Positions 55,724 through 64,000 of a stretch of 64,000 nt of DNA are shown here, one piece after another. The notes under the pieces are model-generated. The model did no database searches, was not told where the DNA came from, and saw only the letters and a list, made by a program, of their open reading frames with translations. The stretch covers positions 248,001 through 312,000 of the forward strand of contig JAJFIR010000014.1 in assembly GCA_021774795.1 (NCBI GenBank), given 5' to 3'. The DNA comes from Emcibacteraceae bacterium (GTDB lineage: Bacteria; Pseudomonadota; Alphaproteobacteria; Sphingomonadales; Emcibacteraceae). Numbering within the stretch: position 1 is the stretch's first letter; each line of letters begins with the position of its first letter. The position numbers were made by a program, and so were the translations under genes.

Positions 55724-56497
55724 TTAACAGTTGCGCGCGATATCATTCGCGCCAGATATAATAAGTGATTGCTCGGAACCAACGGTAAACATGGTCACAC
55801 CCATGTCCCTAAGCGTTTGTTTTTCTGATGGTCCGCTATAAGCCGCAAGATGCTTCCCGGCTTTTCTAACCACCGAACAAACATGCTCAAGCGCGTCGAG
55901 CACAATTTTATCGTTCTGACTTTTGGCACCGTAACCGACCGTTAAATCTGCTCTGCCAAGGAAAAACGCATCAATGCTTTCCACACTTACAATTTTTTCA
56001 ATATTTTCGACCGCTTCAACATCTTCGATCTGTGCAATTATGGTATTTTGTGCGTCCGCAAGATCGATATAGTCATTCATCTCTTTTGTACCGTATCCAC
56101 CCGCACGTTGTGTACCGGCAAAGCCGCGTGTACCGCCGCGATAGCGACCGCCATCACCAATTTCCGCGGCTTTATCAAGCGTTGCCACATGCGGCACGAT
56201 CACGCCTGCTGCGCCACAATCAAGCGGATACAACATTCCTGTTGCCGTGTTTTGTTGAATCCGAACAAAGGTCGGCATATCAACGGCATTTGCCGCCATC
56301 AGACAGCTGTCGATTGCTTTAAGATCAAACGGACTATGTTCCTGATCAAGGATTATGAAATCCAGCTCTGATGAACCAAGTACTTCAATTACTTGATGAG
56401 CCGGCGTTTTTACGAATATACCCACCAGTTCTTCACCGGAGAGTAGACGACTTCTAAAAGCCGATTTTTTATTTTCAATTGCTGTCATGATGTCCAT
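55724..56497 (-). CDS. HpcH/HpaI family aldolase
   Basis: 257 residues from ATG 56497 (ATG 56488 is an alternative). The frame extends to 56617, but this would overlap the divergent gene. Class II pyruvate-aldolase residues: His in LDQEHSPFD, Arg in FVRIQQN, Glu in IAQIEDVEAVENI and Asp in LGRADLTVGYG. It cleaves or forms 2-keto-4-hydroxy or 2-keto-3-deoxy acids to pyruvate plus an aldehyde. It is the first gene of the minus-strand catabolic operon. Confidence 0.9.
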   Translation of the reverse strand: MDIMTAIENKKSAFRSRLLSGEELVGIFVKTPAHQVIEVLGSSELDFIILDQEHSPFDLKAIDSCLMAANAVDMPTFVRIQQNTATGMLYPLDCGAAGVIVPHVATLDKAAEIGDGGRYRGGTRGFAGTQRAGGYGTKEMNDYIDLADAQNTIIAQIEDVEAVENIEKIVSVESIDAFFLGRADLTVGYGAKSQNDKIVLDALEHVCSVVRKAGKHLAAYSGPSEKQTLRDMGVTMFTVGSEQSLIISGANDIARNC

Positions 56498-56583
56498 TTT
56501 TTTACATTTGTCTTGATATTTGGAACAGAGTATCAATAATCGATAAATTGTCAAAACCATTTCAATCTCCCGATCGAGAAAAC

Positions 56584-57627
56584 ATGAACAAGCTGAGCAT
56601 AAATATCGGAAATACAAAGTTAAAGAACCCGCTGATATGCGGTGCTGGTGAACATTTTATCGAACTTGACGGTATCGAAAAAGCCCTAAAGGCTGGTGCC
56701 GGGGCAGTTGTTATTAAATCTACCAACGAATCTGAAGCAGCAAAGACGCAATTGGAGAAAACCGATTACGTACTTCTAAATTCTAACTTTGATAAACTGC
56801 CGTGGGATTTCGACCCGCCACGTGATGCAAGCCTCTTTAACCGGTCAGGTCTTCACCCAAAACCGTTTGACGAGTGGCTTGAGCAGGCAACACGAGCAGA
56901 TAAAATAGCTTCCAAATATGATGCTTTCGCGGTCGCCAGCTTAATTCCTGCGTCGCTTGAGAAACTGATTGACTACGCCAGGCAAATCGAAAATTCCGGC
57001 ATTCGTATATTAGAAGTCAATGTTGGTGCCCCGCACGGAGAAGAGGCGGCAAGCGGCGCGATCATGTTGGAGCGGGAGGCCTCAAGAATCAGCGAAATTA
57101 CGAAAGCACTACGCAATGCGGTCGAAATGCCCTTATGGATTAAACTTACCGGCCAAAGTCAGGAAATCCCTGCTATGGTAACTGCTGCCAAACAGGCTGG
57201 CGCGGATGCGGTGACGCTTATGGGGCGATATATGGCATTCATTCCGGATATAGAAACCCAAAAACCAATGCTCGGAACCCATGCCGCATATGGTGGCCCG
57301 TGGGCATTACCGCTCACCTGTCATTGGCTTGTTAAAACAAGAAATAAAATTGGTCGCGAATATCCGATGATGGCAACCAACGGTGCGCGGTGCGGCGAGG
57401 ATATCATTCGATTTATGTTATCCGGTGCCTCTGCCGTACAGATGACCAGTGCGATTTTTACCGGCGGCTACAACGTAATATCATCTTCTATCAATGAGTT
57501 AGAAGAATATCTTAATTCAAAAAACATCACATGTTCTGATCTTGTCGGTATTGCTGCTGATCAGGTAGAAACTTACGCAGAGCAGGAAAATAAAAAAGAA
57601 TACTGGCGCGATTTTACGCCCGAATGA
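56584..57627 (+). CDS. Dihydroorotate-dehydrogenase-like FMN flavoprotein
   Basis: 347 residues from ATG 56584 with GAGA upstream; the frame opens at 56548. TIM-barrel FMN motifs of the DHOD/dihydropyrimidine-dehydrogenase family: NPLICGAGEHF, EVNVGAPHGEE, WIKLTGQ, DAVTLMGR and ATNGARCGEDIIRFMLSGASAVQM. A second-locus copy of this type next to catabolic genes more likely acts on another dihydro-heterocycle or enoate than in pyrimidine synthesis. It is the first gene of the plus-strand arm. Confidence 0.82.
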   Translation: MNKLSINIGNTKLKNPLICGAGEHFIELDGIEKALKAGAGAVVIKSTNESEAAKTQLEKTDYVLLNSNFDKLPWDFDPPRDASLFNRSGLHPKPFDEWLEQATRADKIASKYDAFAVASLIPASLEKLIDYARQIENSGIRILEVNVGAPHGEEAASGAIMLEREASRISEITKALRNAVEMPLWIKLTGQSQEIPAMVTAAKQAGADAVTLMGRYMAFIPDIETQKPMLGTHAAYGGPWALPLTCHWLVKTRNKIGREYPMMATNGARCGEDIIRFMLSGASAVQMTSAIFTGGYNVISSSINELEEYLNSKNITCSDLVGIAADQVETYAEQENKKEYWRDFTPE

Positions 57628-57697
57628 CGGAAAAATTAAATGACATTATTACGATAAAGAAGACGATATAAATAATCAGTAAACGGAGAGAAATATC

Positions 57698-58039
57698 ATG
57701 CAGATACCTACTATTGACTGGAGTAAAATGGAGTGGAAAAAAATCCGCGACGGCGTTTACCAAAAAGCGTTCACCGGAGAAGGTGCTACCGTCGCACTGC
57801 ATAAGTTAGAGCCGCAACATGAACCAAGGCCCCATAAACACCCAAACGAACAAATTGTCTATATTATGGAAGGCGAAGTAGATTTCCATGTCGGTGATGG
57901 CGTGCACCGCTTGGGCCCAGGCGGTCTTCTTGTTGTGCCACCTAACGTCATGCACCATGCTATTGTTGTTGGTGATCAAGATGTTCTTAACCTTGATGTG
58001 TTTACCCCTATGCGCCCTGAATTTGTTGAAAACCAGTAA
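57698..58039 (+). CDS. Small cupin-domain protein
   Basis: 113 residues with a good CGGAGAG ribosome site. A single cupin barrel: metal ligands in PRPHKHPNEQIVYIMEGE (two His and Glu) and a distal His in PPNVMHHAI. It could be an isomerase, dioxygenase or binding protein. Its position between flavoprotein and aminotransferase genes suggests a role in the same pathway. Confidence 0.88.
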   Translation: MQIPTIDWSKMEWKKIRDGVYQKAFTGEGATVALHKLEPQHEPRPHKHPNEQIVYIMEGEVDFHVGDGVHRLGPGGLLVVPPNVMHHAIVVGDQDVLNLDVFTPMRPEFVENQ

Positions 58040-58060
58040 CAATTTTTGAAAACCAGTTAG

Positions 58061-59149
58061 ATGACAGAAATAATACCAAATGAGTATATCAATTCTGTCC
58101 CCGGGCAGCCACAACCGCCTGCGGATACAATAAAGAAAAAATATAAAATCGACCTTTCATTGAACGAGAACGCCTTTCCGCCCAGTGATAAAGCATTAGC
58201 GGCCTATAATAACGCCGGTCCTACCTTAAATCGTTATCCTAATTATACTTCCGCAGAATTAAGGGGAGTACTTGGTAAAAAGTTCGGCCTTGATGATACG
58301 CGGATCATGTGCACTGCCGGCTCGGAACAAATGTTAAGCTTCTTAACCCGGGCGTATGTCGCACCCGGTGATGAGGTTATTTATCCACGTTACGGTTTCA
58401 TGATTTACTGGTTTAACGTAATGATGGCAGGCGGTGTTCCGGTCCCCGTTGATCAGGATGATTTTGTGGTCAATGTCGATTATATTTTGGACGCAGTCAC
58501 CGATAAAACCCGCGTCATGTTTTTAGATAATCCGGGAAACCCTACGGCAACATATGTGCCATATGAAGAAATTAAAAGGCTAAGAAAACATCTTCCCCAG
58601 CATATATTGCTGGTGCTTGACGCCGCATATGCGGATTTCGTAACCCAAGATGATTATAATTGCGGGTTCGAGCTTGTCGATCAATATGACAATGTTGTTG
58701 TCACACGAACTCTTTCAAAATTATATGGCTTAAGCGGGCTTCGGATTGGCTGGACATATTTACCGGAAAAAATCGCGACGACCCTGCTTCATTTAAAAGG
58801 CGGTTTCAATGTTTCAACCCCCGCACAGGTGGCTGGTGCAGCTGCAATATTAGATGAAGAACACGCCCTAATGATCAGAAATCACAGTGAAAAATGGATT
58901 AAGCATCTTACTGATGAAATCAGTGCGCTTGGTATTATTGTAACGCCAAGCGTATGCAATTTTATTCTTATTCATTTCCCGGATGGGCGTGATGCAATGA
59001 AAGAAGTCGACTCATTTTTAAAAGAAAAAGACATCAACGTTGGATCAGTAGGCATGTATAAACTCGACAGTAGCCTGCGTATCACGGCTGGAACCGAAGA
59101 AGAAAACACTGCACTGATAAATGCCTTAAAAGAATATTATAAGAAATAG
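58061..59149 (+). CDS. Histidinol-phosphate-aminotransferase-like PLP enzyme
   Basis: 362 residues, fold type I aminotransferase of the HisC subgroup: LNENAFPPS, LDNPGNPTATY, LDAAYADF and PLP Lys in RTLSKLYGLSGLRIGW. The catabolic setting makes histidine synthesis unlikely; it may transaminate an aromatic or amino-sugar-derived keto acid. It starts 21 bp after the cupin stop with a weak ribosome site. Confidence 0.88.
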   Translation: MTEIIPNEYINSVPGQPQPPADTIKKKYKIDLSLNENAFPPSDKALAAYNNAGPTLNRYPNYTSAELRGVLGKKFGLDDTRIMCTAGSEQMLSFLTRAYVAPGDEVIYPRYGFMIYWFNVMMAGGVPVPVDQDDFVVNVDYILDAVTDKTRVMFLDNPGNPTATYVPYEEIKRLRKHLPQHILLVLDAAYADFVTQDDYNCGFELVDQYDNVVVTRTLSKLYGLSGLRIGWTYLPEKIATTLLHLKGGFNVSTPAQVAGAAAILDEEHALMIRNHSEKWIKHLTDEISALGIIVTPSVCNFILIHFPDGRDAMKEVDSFLKEKDINVGSVGMYKLDSSLRITAGTEEENTALINALKEYYKK

Positions 59150-59302
59150 AAAAGTAACAACTCGGCCCGGGCTTGATTAATCCGGTAGTTCTTTATTTCT
59201 TTTTGACATGGCATCTGTATAATTTTGATGTCAAGAAACTAAGAGGATGGGACTATCAGTTTTAAATTAACCGATTCACGCTTAATCAAAACGACGGCAA
59301 TT

Positions 59303-60469
59303 TTGATTGGCTTTTTGGGTATCAGCTATCTAATTTGGAAAATAATTTCTCATAGAGGTACCGATCTTGATTTCCAGTATCTATGGCTTGCGGGTCGCCT
59401 TTGGGCAGACGGCATTACGCCATACAGTGTCGAGTATCAGGAGGCAGGCCAAAGTTTATTTGCCAGGTTCAACGGGCAACCTTTTTATTACCCTCCTAAT
59501 TGGTGGCTTGTTACAAGGCTATTTGCTTTATTTGATCATGAACTGGCACTTGAAATGTGGCGAATTTTTAATGGGACAATAATTATATTTTCGTCTTATT
59601 TGCTTCACGCCTCTTTTCGAGAATGTAACGAACAATTAGAGCCCTATTTTGTTCTGTTTTATACAGAACTTCTTTCACTGATGCAGATTACGATCATCAT
59701 AATATTCGTCGGTCAAACGTCATTATTATTGTATCTTGGAATTGTATTAATCATTTGCGGAACATTAACGTCAAGGAACCGGATGTTAATCATCGGGTTT
59801 TGCATCATTCTTTTAAAACCTCAGGTCGGCATGCCTCTTTTCTTCGCATTCATCATGTTTAAAAGATACCATACACCCGCCATTTGGGCAGGTTTGATCA
59901 CTTTTTTTCTTTCTCTACCTCCCCTCATTATCAACGGACCAATAAGTACATTAAAACTATATTTAAACGGGCTTTCTGTTCACTCAACTTATCTTGTTAA
60001 TTCCCCTGCGCATTCTACTGGTTTAAAAAATATTATGGTGACAGTATTTAACATTAGTGTTTCCAGTTTAATAATATCCGCGACATCTATTTTCGTCATG
60101 ATACTGACTACAATTTACTTTAAAAAAGTAATCCAACAGAAAGAATTGAATTTTGAAGACAAGTTATTATTTCTTATGCTTTCCATAATTGCAATCGCAT
60201 TTGTAGCGCCGCTCCATGAATATGATTTAATGTTTATTACACCGATAATGCTTCTCTCCGTGAAACTATCATTGAATCATAAAGCCGTAATTTTTGCTTG
60301 CATGATTATCACAGCCCGTATCGGTAATATCGCCAATATATTTGGCATCACCCTCGACGAAGATGTCAGAACTTTTAACAGCATTATCTATACAATTGTC
60401 CTATTCATGATTTTCGCGACCATTCTCACGGCGTTGAATTCACATAAGAAGAGAAATTATGTTATTTAA
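59303..60469 (+). CDS. GT87/DUF2029-like polytopic membrane glycosyltransferase
   Basis: 388 residues from the first conventional start (TTG 59303). About eight to nine membrane helices. The periplasmic loop after the first contains GTDLDFQYLWLAGRLW and PFYYPPNWW, the arrangement of GT-C/GT87 (mannosyltransferase-type) enzymes. Starting at 59303 cuts into the first helix. In frame back to TAA 59240 there is only ATC 59255, seven nt after AGGA, which would restore a basic N-terminus and the full helix. The start is unresolved. Confidence 0.75.
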   Translation: MIGFLGISYLIWKIISHRGTDLDFQYLWLAGRLWADGITPYSVEYQEAGQSLFARFNGQPFYYPPNWWLVTRLFALFDHELALEMWRIFNGTIIIFSSYLLHASFRECNEQLEPYFVLFYTELLSLMQITIIIIFVGQTSLLLYLGIVLIICGTLTSRNRMLIIGFCIILLKPQVGMPLFFAFIMFKRYHTPAIWAGLITFFLSLPPLIINGPISTLKLYLNGLSVHSTYLVNSPAHSTGLKNIMVTVFNISVSSLIISATSIFVMILTTIYFKKVIQQKELNFEDKLLFLMLSIIAIAFVAPLHEYDLMFITPIMLLSVKLSLNHKAVIFACMIITARIGNIANIFGITLDEDVRTFNSIIYTIVLFMIFATILTALNSHKKRNYVI

Positions 60470-60607
60470 TAATTCCCGCACATTAGTGTGCTTCGACAAA
60501 TTTAATTAATCAATCACTTATACTGATAAAACTTTTGTTAATTGATAGATTATGAAATAGGTATAAAGAAGTTACGTTTTTATAAACACCAATTAGGGAA
60601 ACGAAAA

Positions 60608-62569
60608 ATGAGTAAAAAAGACAAACCTTTAGCTGTGGATTTCTCTATCACCCGCAGAGATTTTGTCAATGCAACCCTGCTTGGTAGTGGTGCCGCGCTG
60701 CTCAACATGCAAGCACCGTCATTTGCTCAAGCGCGCAAAGTTGAAACCATTACAGAAGATGTAGATAACAGCTGGTATGGATATGGTGGTGTCGGCGATT
60801 ATGCCCAGTCACATGGTAATAATCCCGAAGTTGTCAACACCGCTCATAATTTAAGAGACGGAATGTATGAAGACGGTAGTGACATCGAAATTACCGACCT
60901 TGATGAAACATACGATTTAATCATCGTCGGAGCGGGAATAGCCGGGTTAGGGGCGGCTTATGAGTACCGTAAAACAGCTAAAGAAGGTGAAAAATGCCTT
61001 ATGATCGAAAATCACCCTGTATTTGGAGGGGAGTCAAAACGAAATGAATTTGAGGTCGACGGCCACTTGTTAATTGGCCCGCAAGGAGCAAATGGTTTTT
61101 CAGCGCCATCAAACGAGGAGGGACTTCGTAATCCGAACATTACATCTGATGTGCGGTATATGGTTGAGCTCGGTATTTCAATGGATTTTACTTATGCAAA
61201 GCTTCAAAATACCGATAAAAATATCCGCTTGGCAAAAGACAGTTACGGATTTCAATACTGGCAGGAAGATATAACATCGGTCGGATATTATCTTGGTAAA
61301 AATGAAGACGGCGAAGGTAGATGGTCTTTCGACCCTATAGATCACGCTTATGAGGACATGGACGGATCCGAGCAAGACAGGCTGGATCTTGCCAATTGGC
61401 GGTCGTTCAATTTTGAAACTCCCGATCAGCCGGATTTTGATAATTGGTTGGATACAGTGACCTATAAACAATATGTTGAGGACTATCTTGGTTTTAGCCC
61501 CTATGTAACGCGCCATGCCGACGTTGTTTTGGCGGGGTCGGTTGGACTTGGAAGTGATGCTCTATCCACCAACTGTGCGAGAGGCCTTGGCATGCCAATT
61601 AAAGGCGGTAATACTGTCCAGGAAAGTACGAGCGGCCCAAGCAACTGGGTAAGGCATTCTTTACCTGGCGGCAATGACGGATTTTCGCGTCATTTTATAA
61701 AAAAAATTATCCCTAACGGCATCGAAGGTTCTTATAATTACAATGACATTATGAACGGAAAAATTAATTTTTCTGAACTGGATAATCCAAATAACCCTGT
61801 GCGGATGCGGCTGCACGCAACGGTGGTCAAAGTTGAACATGAGGGTGATAATCCGGAAAATTCAACGGGTGTTATTGTAACTTACTCGAGAAACAACAAA
61901 ACTTACCGCATTAAAGCAAAGAAACTGATTATGGCAACGGGGGGTTGGGTTAACAAATATGTTGTGCGGGATCTGCCCGATGATATTTATGAAGCATACG
62001 GTAGTTTCAACCATGTTCCATTTTTGATTGCAAATGTCGCTGTGAAAAATTGGCGGTTTATGGAAAAACTTGGCATCAGTAGCTGTGTATGGAGGGACGG
62101 TATTTTCGGTAATTCCTGTAACATCCGCCTTCCGATGACGGTGGGGGATTATCAGCCGGAAATTGATCCGGACAAGCCTGCACTAGTGACATTTTATGTG
62201 CCGTATTATTATCCCGGACTTGATATGGTTGAGCAAGGTATATTAGGCCGCGCAGAACTTTTCTCCACCAGTTACGCGGATTATGAAAAAAAGATACGCG
62301 ATCAAATGGTCGAACTGTTCGGCGAAACAGGGTTTGATCCGGATAATGACATTGCGGGTATAATTCTCAATAGATGGGGGCATGCCTATGTGACACCGCA
62401 ACCCGGTTTCTTCTTCGGCGTGGACGGTGAGCCGGCACCCAGTGATATTATCCGTAAAGGTTTTGGCCGCATAGCCTTTGCTCATTCAGAATTGCAGGGA
62501 ATGCAACATTGGGGTCCCGCCGCAGATGAAGGAAAACGCGCCGTAGGGCAATTGGCAAAATTTGATTAG
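60608..62569 (+). CDS. Tat-exported FAD-dependent oxidoreductase, spermidine-dehydrogenase-like (copy 2)
   Basis: 653 residues from ATG 60608 with AGGGAAA upstream; the frame opens at 60542. Twin-arginine signal TRRDFVNATLLGSG then a hydrophobic run to about 45 (ends SFAQA). FAD motif IIVGAGIAGLGAAYEYR at about 108, GGESKRNEFEVDGH and a C-terminal GRIAFAHSEL. Same architecture as the product at 52.7-54.7 kb but clearly diverged, so paralogues with separate substrates are likely. Confidence 0.84.
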   Translation: MSKKDKPLAVDFSITRRDFVNATLLGSGAALLNMQAPSFAQARKVETITEDVDNSWYGYGGVGDYAQSHGNNPEVVNTAHNLRDGMYEDGSDIEITDLDETYDLIIVGAGIAGLGAAYEYRKTAKEGEKCLMIENHPVFGGESKRNEFEVDGHLLIGPQGANGFSAPSNEEGLRNPNITSDVRYMVELGISMDFTYAKLQNTDKNIRLAKDSYGFQYWQEDITSVGYYLGKNEDGEGRWSFDPIDHAYEDMDGSEQDRLDLANWRSFNFETPDQPDFDNWLDTVTYKQYVEDYLGFSPYVTRHADVVLAGSVGLGSDALSTNCARGLGMPIKGGNTVQESTSGPSNWVRHSLPGGNDGFSRHFIKKIIPNGIEGSYNYNDIMNGKINFSELDNPNNPVRMRLHATVVKVEHEGDNPENSTGVIVTYSRNNKTYRIKAKKLIMATGGWVNKYVVRDLPDDIYEAYGSFNHVPFLIANVAVKNWRFMEKLGISSCVWRDGIFGNSCNIRLPMTVGDYQPEIDPDKPALVTFYVPYYYPGLDMVEQGILGRAELFSTSYADYEKKIRDQMVELFGETGFDPDNDIAGIILNRWGHAYVTPQPGFFFGVDGEPAPSDIIRKGFGRIAFAHSELQGMQHWGPAADEGKRAVGQLAKFD

Positions 62570-62599
62570 CATCAAGGGTCAGAGTTAATGTTAATTATA

Positions 62600-63787
62600 C
62601 TAATTTCCCCGCAGCACCTTTTCGGCAAAACGGACAATTCGACTGGCTGCTTCGGTTAAACGTTCTTCACCGCATAAATAACCAATCCGCACAGTATTTC
62701 CCACTGATTGGCCAAAGCCAAATCCAGGTACGACAGCCACTTTTTCATCGTCCAGTAATTTTTCTGCAAATACTTTACCGGAAAGACCGGTAGCTGAAAT
62801 ATCCAAAAGCACAAACATGCCTCCACGCGGTGTCGAAAAGCACAAATGATTACTTTTTCGAAGCCCATCGCAAAACACATCGCGACGTGATTTAAAAAGT
62901 TCATTAAATTGATCCGTAGTACTGGTATCCTTGAGTGCGGCAATAGCCGCGTTTTGGACAAATTGATTGATGCCAAACTGCGCGGCCTGGGTATAATCAG
63001 TCATAGATTTAATAAAATCAACGGGACCAATTGCCCATCCAAGCCTCCAGCCGGTCATGGCGTGTGATTTTGAAAGGCTGTTAATCACAATGATTGTTTC
63101 CCTATATTTTTCAATACCATATGGTGAAATATGGTCCCCGTCAAAGCACAGTGACCAGTAAACTTCGTCGGTCACCAGCCAGATATCATTCTCGTAGCAA
63201 TAACGCGCTATTTGCTTAACCGACGCTTCGCCAAATACGGTCCCGGCAGGGTTGCTTGGTGAATTGATCAGGATGGCTTTCGTTTTGTCCGTAACCGCTT
63301 CTTTTATTTTATCCATATCAAGGCGGTAATCTTCTTCGCGGTTTAGGGCAACCGTGACCATTTTTGCACCGCCAGCGGTAACCACCGCCGGATAAGGCGC
63401 ATAAAATGGTTCCAGCACAATGACTTCATCACCTGTTTCACAGATACATTGGAATGTGGCAAATATCGCCCCCTGCGCTCCGTTGCAAACAACGACATTT
63501 TCGCTTGAAATTTTTCCGCCGTACAGGCCCATAGCATGTTCGGCAATGGCATCACGCAAATGCATTTCACCAGCAAGCGGTGCATAATGGGTCTTCCCGC
63601 AATCAACTGCTTTAAAAAGAGCTTCTCTGATATGTGCGGGCGTATCCAGATCGGGGTCTCCGACACCGAGGTGGATAATATCTTCCCCTTCGATCATACG
63701 TTTTGACGCAACATCCCCCACGTCCCACGCTTTTGAGGCCGGGCCGGATAACCTGTTTGTTAAGGTCGATAATTCGTACTTTTTCAT
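62600..63787 (-). CDS. Class I/II PLP-dependent aminotransferase (AruH/AspC-like)
   Basis: 395 residues. Fold type I: LGVGDPDLDTP, YAPLAGEMHLRDAIA, NSPSNPAGTVF, DEVYWSL, PLP Lys in INSLSKSHAMTGWRLGW and the substrate Arg near VRIGYLC. The sequence is close in pattern to arginine:pyruvate transaminase AruH and aspartate aminotransferases. Convergent with the second flavoprotein gene, 30 bp apart. It may supply or remove amino groups for the same pathway. Confidence 0.88.
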   Translation of the reverse strand: MKKYELSTLTNRLSGPASKAWDVGDVASKRMIEGEDIIHLGVGDPDLDTPAHIREALFKAVDCGKTHYAPLAGEMHLRDAIAEHAMGLYGGKISSENVVVCNGAQGAIFATFQCICETGDEVIVLEPFYAPYPAVVTAGGAKMVTVALNREEDYRLDMDKIKEAVTDKTKAILINSPSNPAGTVFGEASVKQIARYCYENDIWLVTDEVYWSLCFDGDHISPYGIEKYRETIIVINSLSKSHAMTGWRLGWAIGPVDFIKSMTDYTQAAQFGINQFVQNAAIAALKDTSTTDQFNELFKSRRDVFCDGLRKSNHLCFSTPRGGMFVLLDISATGLSGKVFAEKLLDDEKVAVVPGFGFGQSVGNTVRIGYLCGEERLTEAASRIVRFAEKVLRGN

Positions 63788-64000
63788 TACGCCATTCCAA
63801 CTTTATTTATCAGTTAGCAGAAGTAACGCACTTTATCGAAAAATGCTATCCTGATTTTACACGCAAAAATCACTACCTAATGTGGCGGTCGGAAAAAGGC
63901 GATTAAAAACCTTCATATAAGAAGCTCATTCAAAATTCTCTACTTTATTTTATTAATATCTCTAGTCTTTTTAATTTAAGCGGTTTATTGTTTTATATTG
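63788..64000. other. Right-edge intergenic sequence
   Basis: 213 bp upstream of the aminotransferase gene, AT-rich. I see no gene, RNA or clear hairpin. It would hold the promoter for the minus-strand gene. Confidence 0.5.

Overview
The window looks like chromosome of a low-GC, probably marine alphaproteobacterium. The evidence is a CpdR response regulator next to an N-formylglutamate amidohydrolase, an alphaproteobacterial-type small RNA resembling MmgR/alpha-r8, a type II-C CRISPR-Cas9 locus of the kind found in this class, and AT-rich intergenic DNA with many TTG starts. I cannot name the genus; Emcibacterales, Kordiimonadales or a relative would fit.

Layout. 0-9 kb: the edge of an XrtA (exosortase A)/PEP-CTERM exopolysaccharide locus. 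It holds a PrsT-like TPR protein (cut by the window edge), response regulator PrsR, histidine kinase PrsK and a TIGR03013-like sugar-phosphate transferase, all on the minus strand, with manC diverging from them. 9-18 kb: housekeeping and accessory metabolism, including an amidohydrolase lipoprotein, a DUF1624-type acyltransferase, a TetR regulator divergent from an SDR oxidoreductase with a clear operator/promoter region, pepN, cpdR and an N-formylglutamate amidohydrolase. 18-33.5 kb: a DUF5107/TPR exported protein, an intergenic sRNA gene, an S9 peptidase, typA, a Rieske oxygenase, a PheC-like lipoprotein, a PAS/HD-GYP pair, hisN, a lysophospholipase-like hydrolase, a peroxiredoxin and tRNA-Arg(CCG).

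33.8-40.2 kb: a complete type II-C CRISPR-Cas system. A 27-repeat array is followed by cas2, cas1 and cas9 (minus strand) and by a tracrRNA gene transcribed divergently from cas9. Every repeat carries a near-consensus -35/-10 pair, so each crRNA could be transcribed from its own repeat toward cas2, where a terminator hairpin closes the array. A decayed repeat-like sequence one spacer length upstream of repeat 1 suggests that the old end of the array is on the tRNA side.

40.3-50.1 kb: surface biology. A secreted beta-helix protein is divergent from a two-partner secretion pair: a TpsB transporter and a 2095-residue TpsA exoprotein that joins a filamentous-haemagglutinin head, about twelve FG-GAP-like repeats and three MBG repeats.

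50.1-63.8 kb: a divergent catabolic-looking cluster. The minus-strand genes encode an HpaI-type aldolase, a DUF6282-type metal hydrolase, a Tat-exported SpdH-like flavoprotein, a PfkB sugar kinase and an aldehyde dehydrogenase. The plus-strand genes encode a dihydroorotate-dehydrogenase-like flavoprotein, a cupin, a HisC-like aminotransferase, a GT87-like membrane protein and a second Tat SpdH-like flavoprotein. A convergent aminotransferase closes it. The substrate is unknown, and this is the best candidate here for an undescribed pathway.
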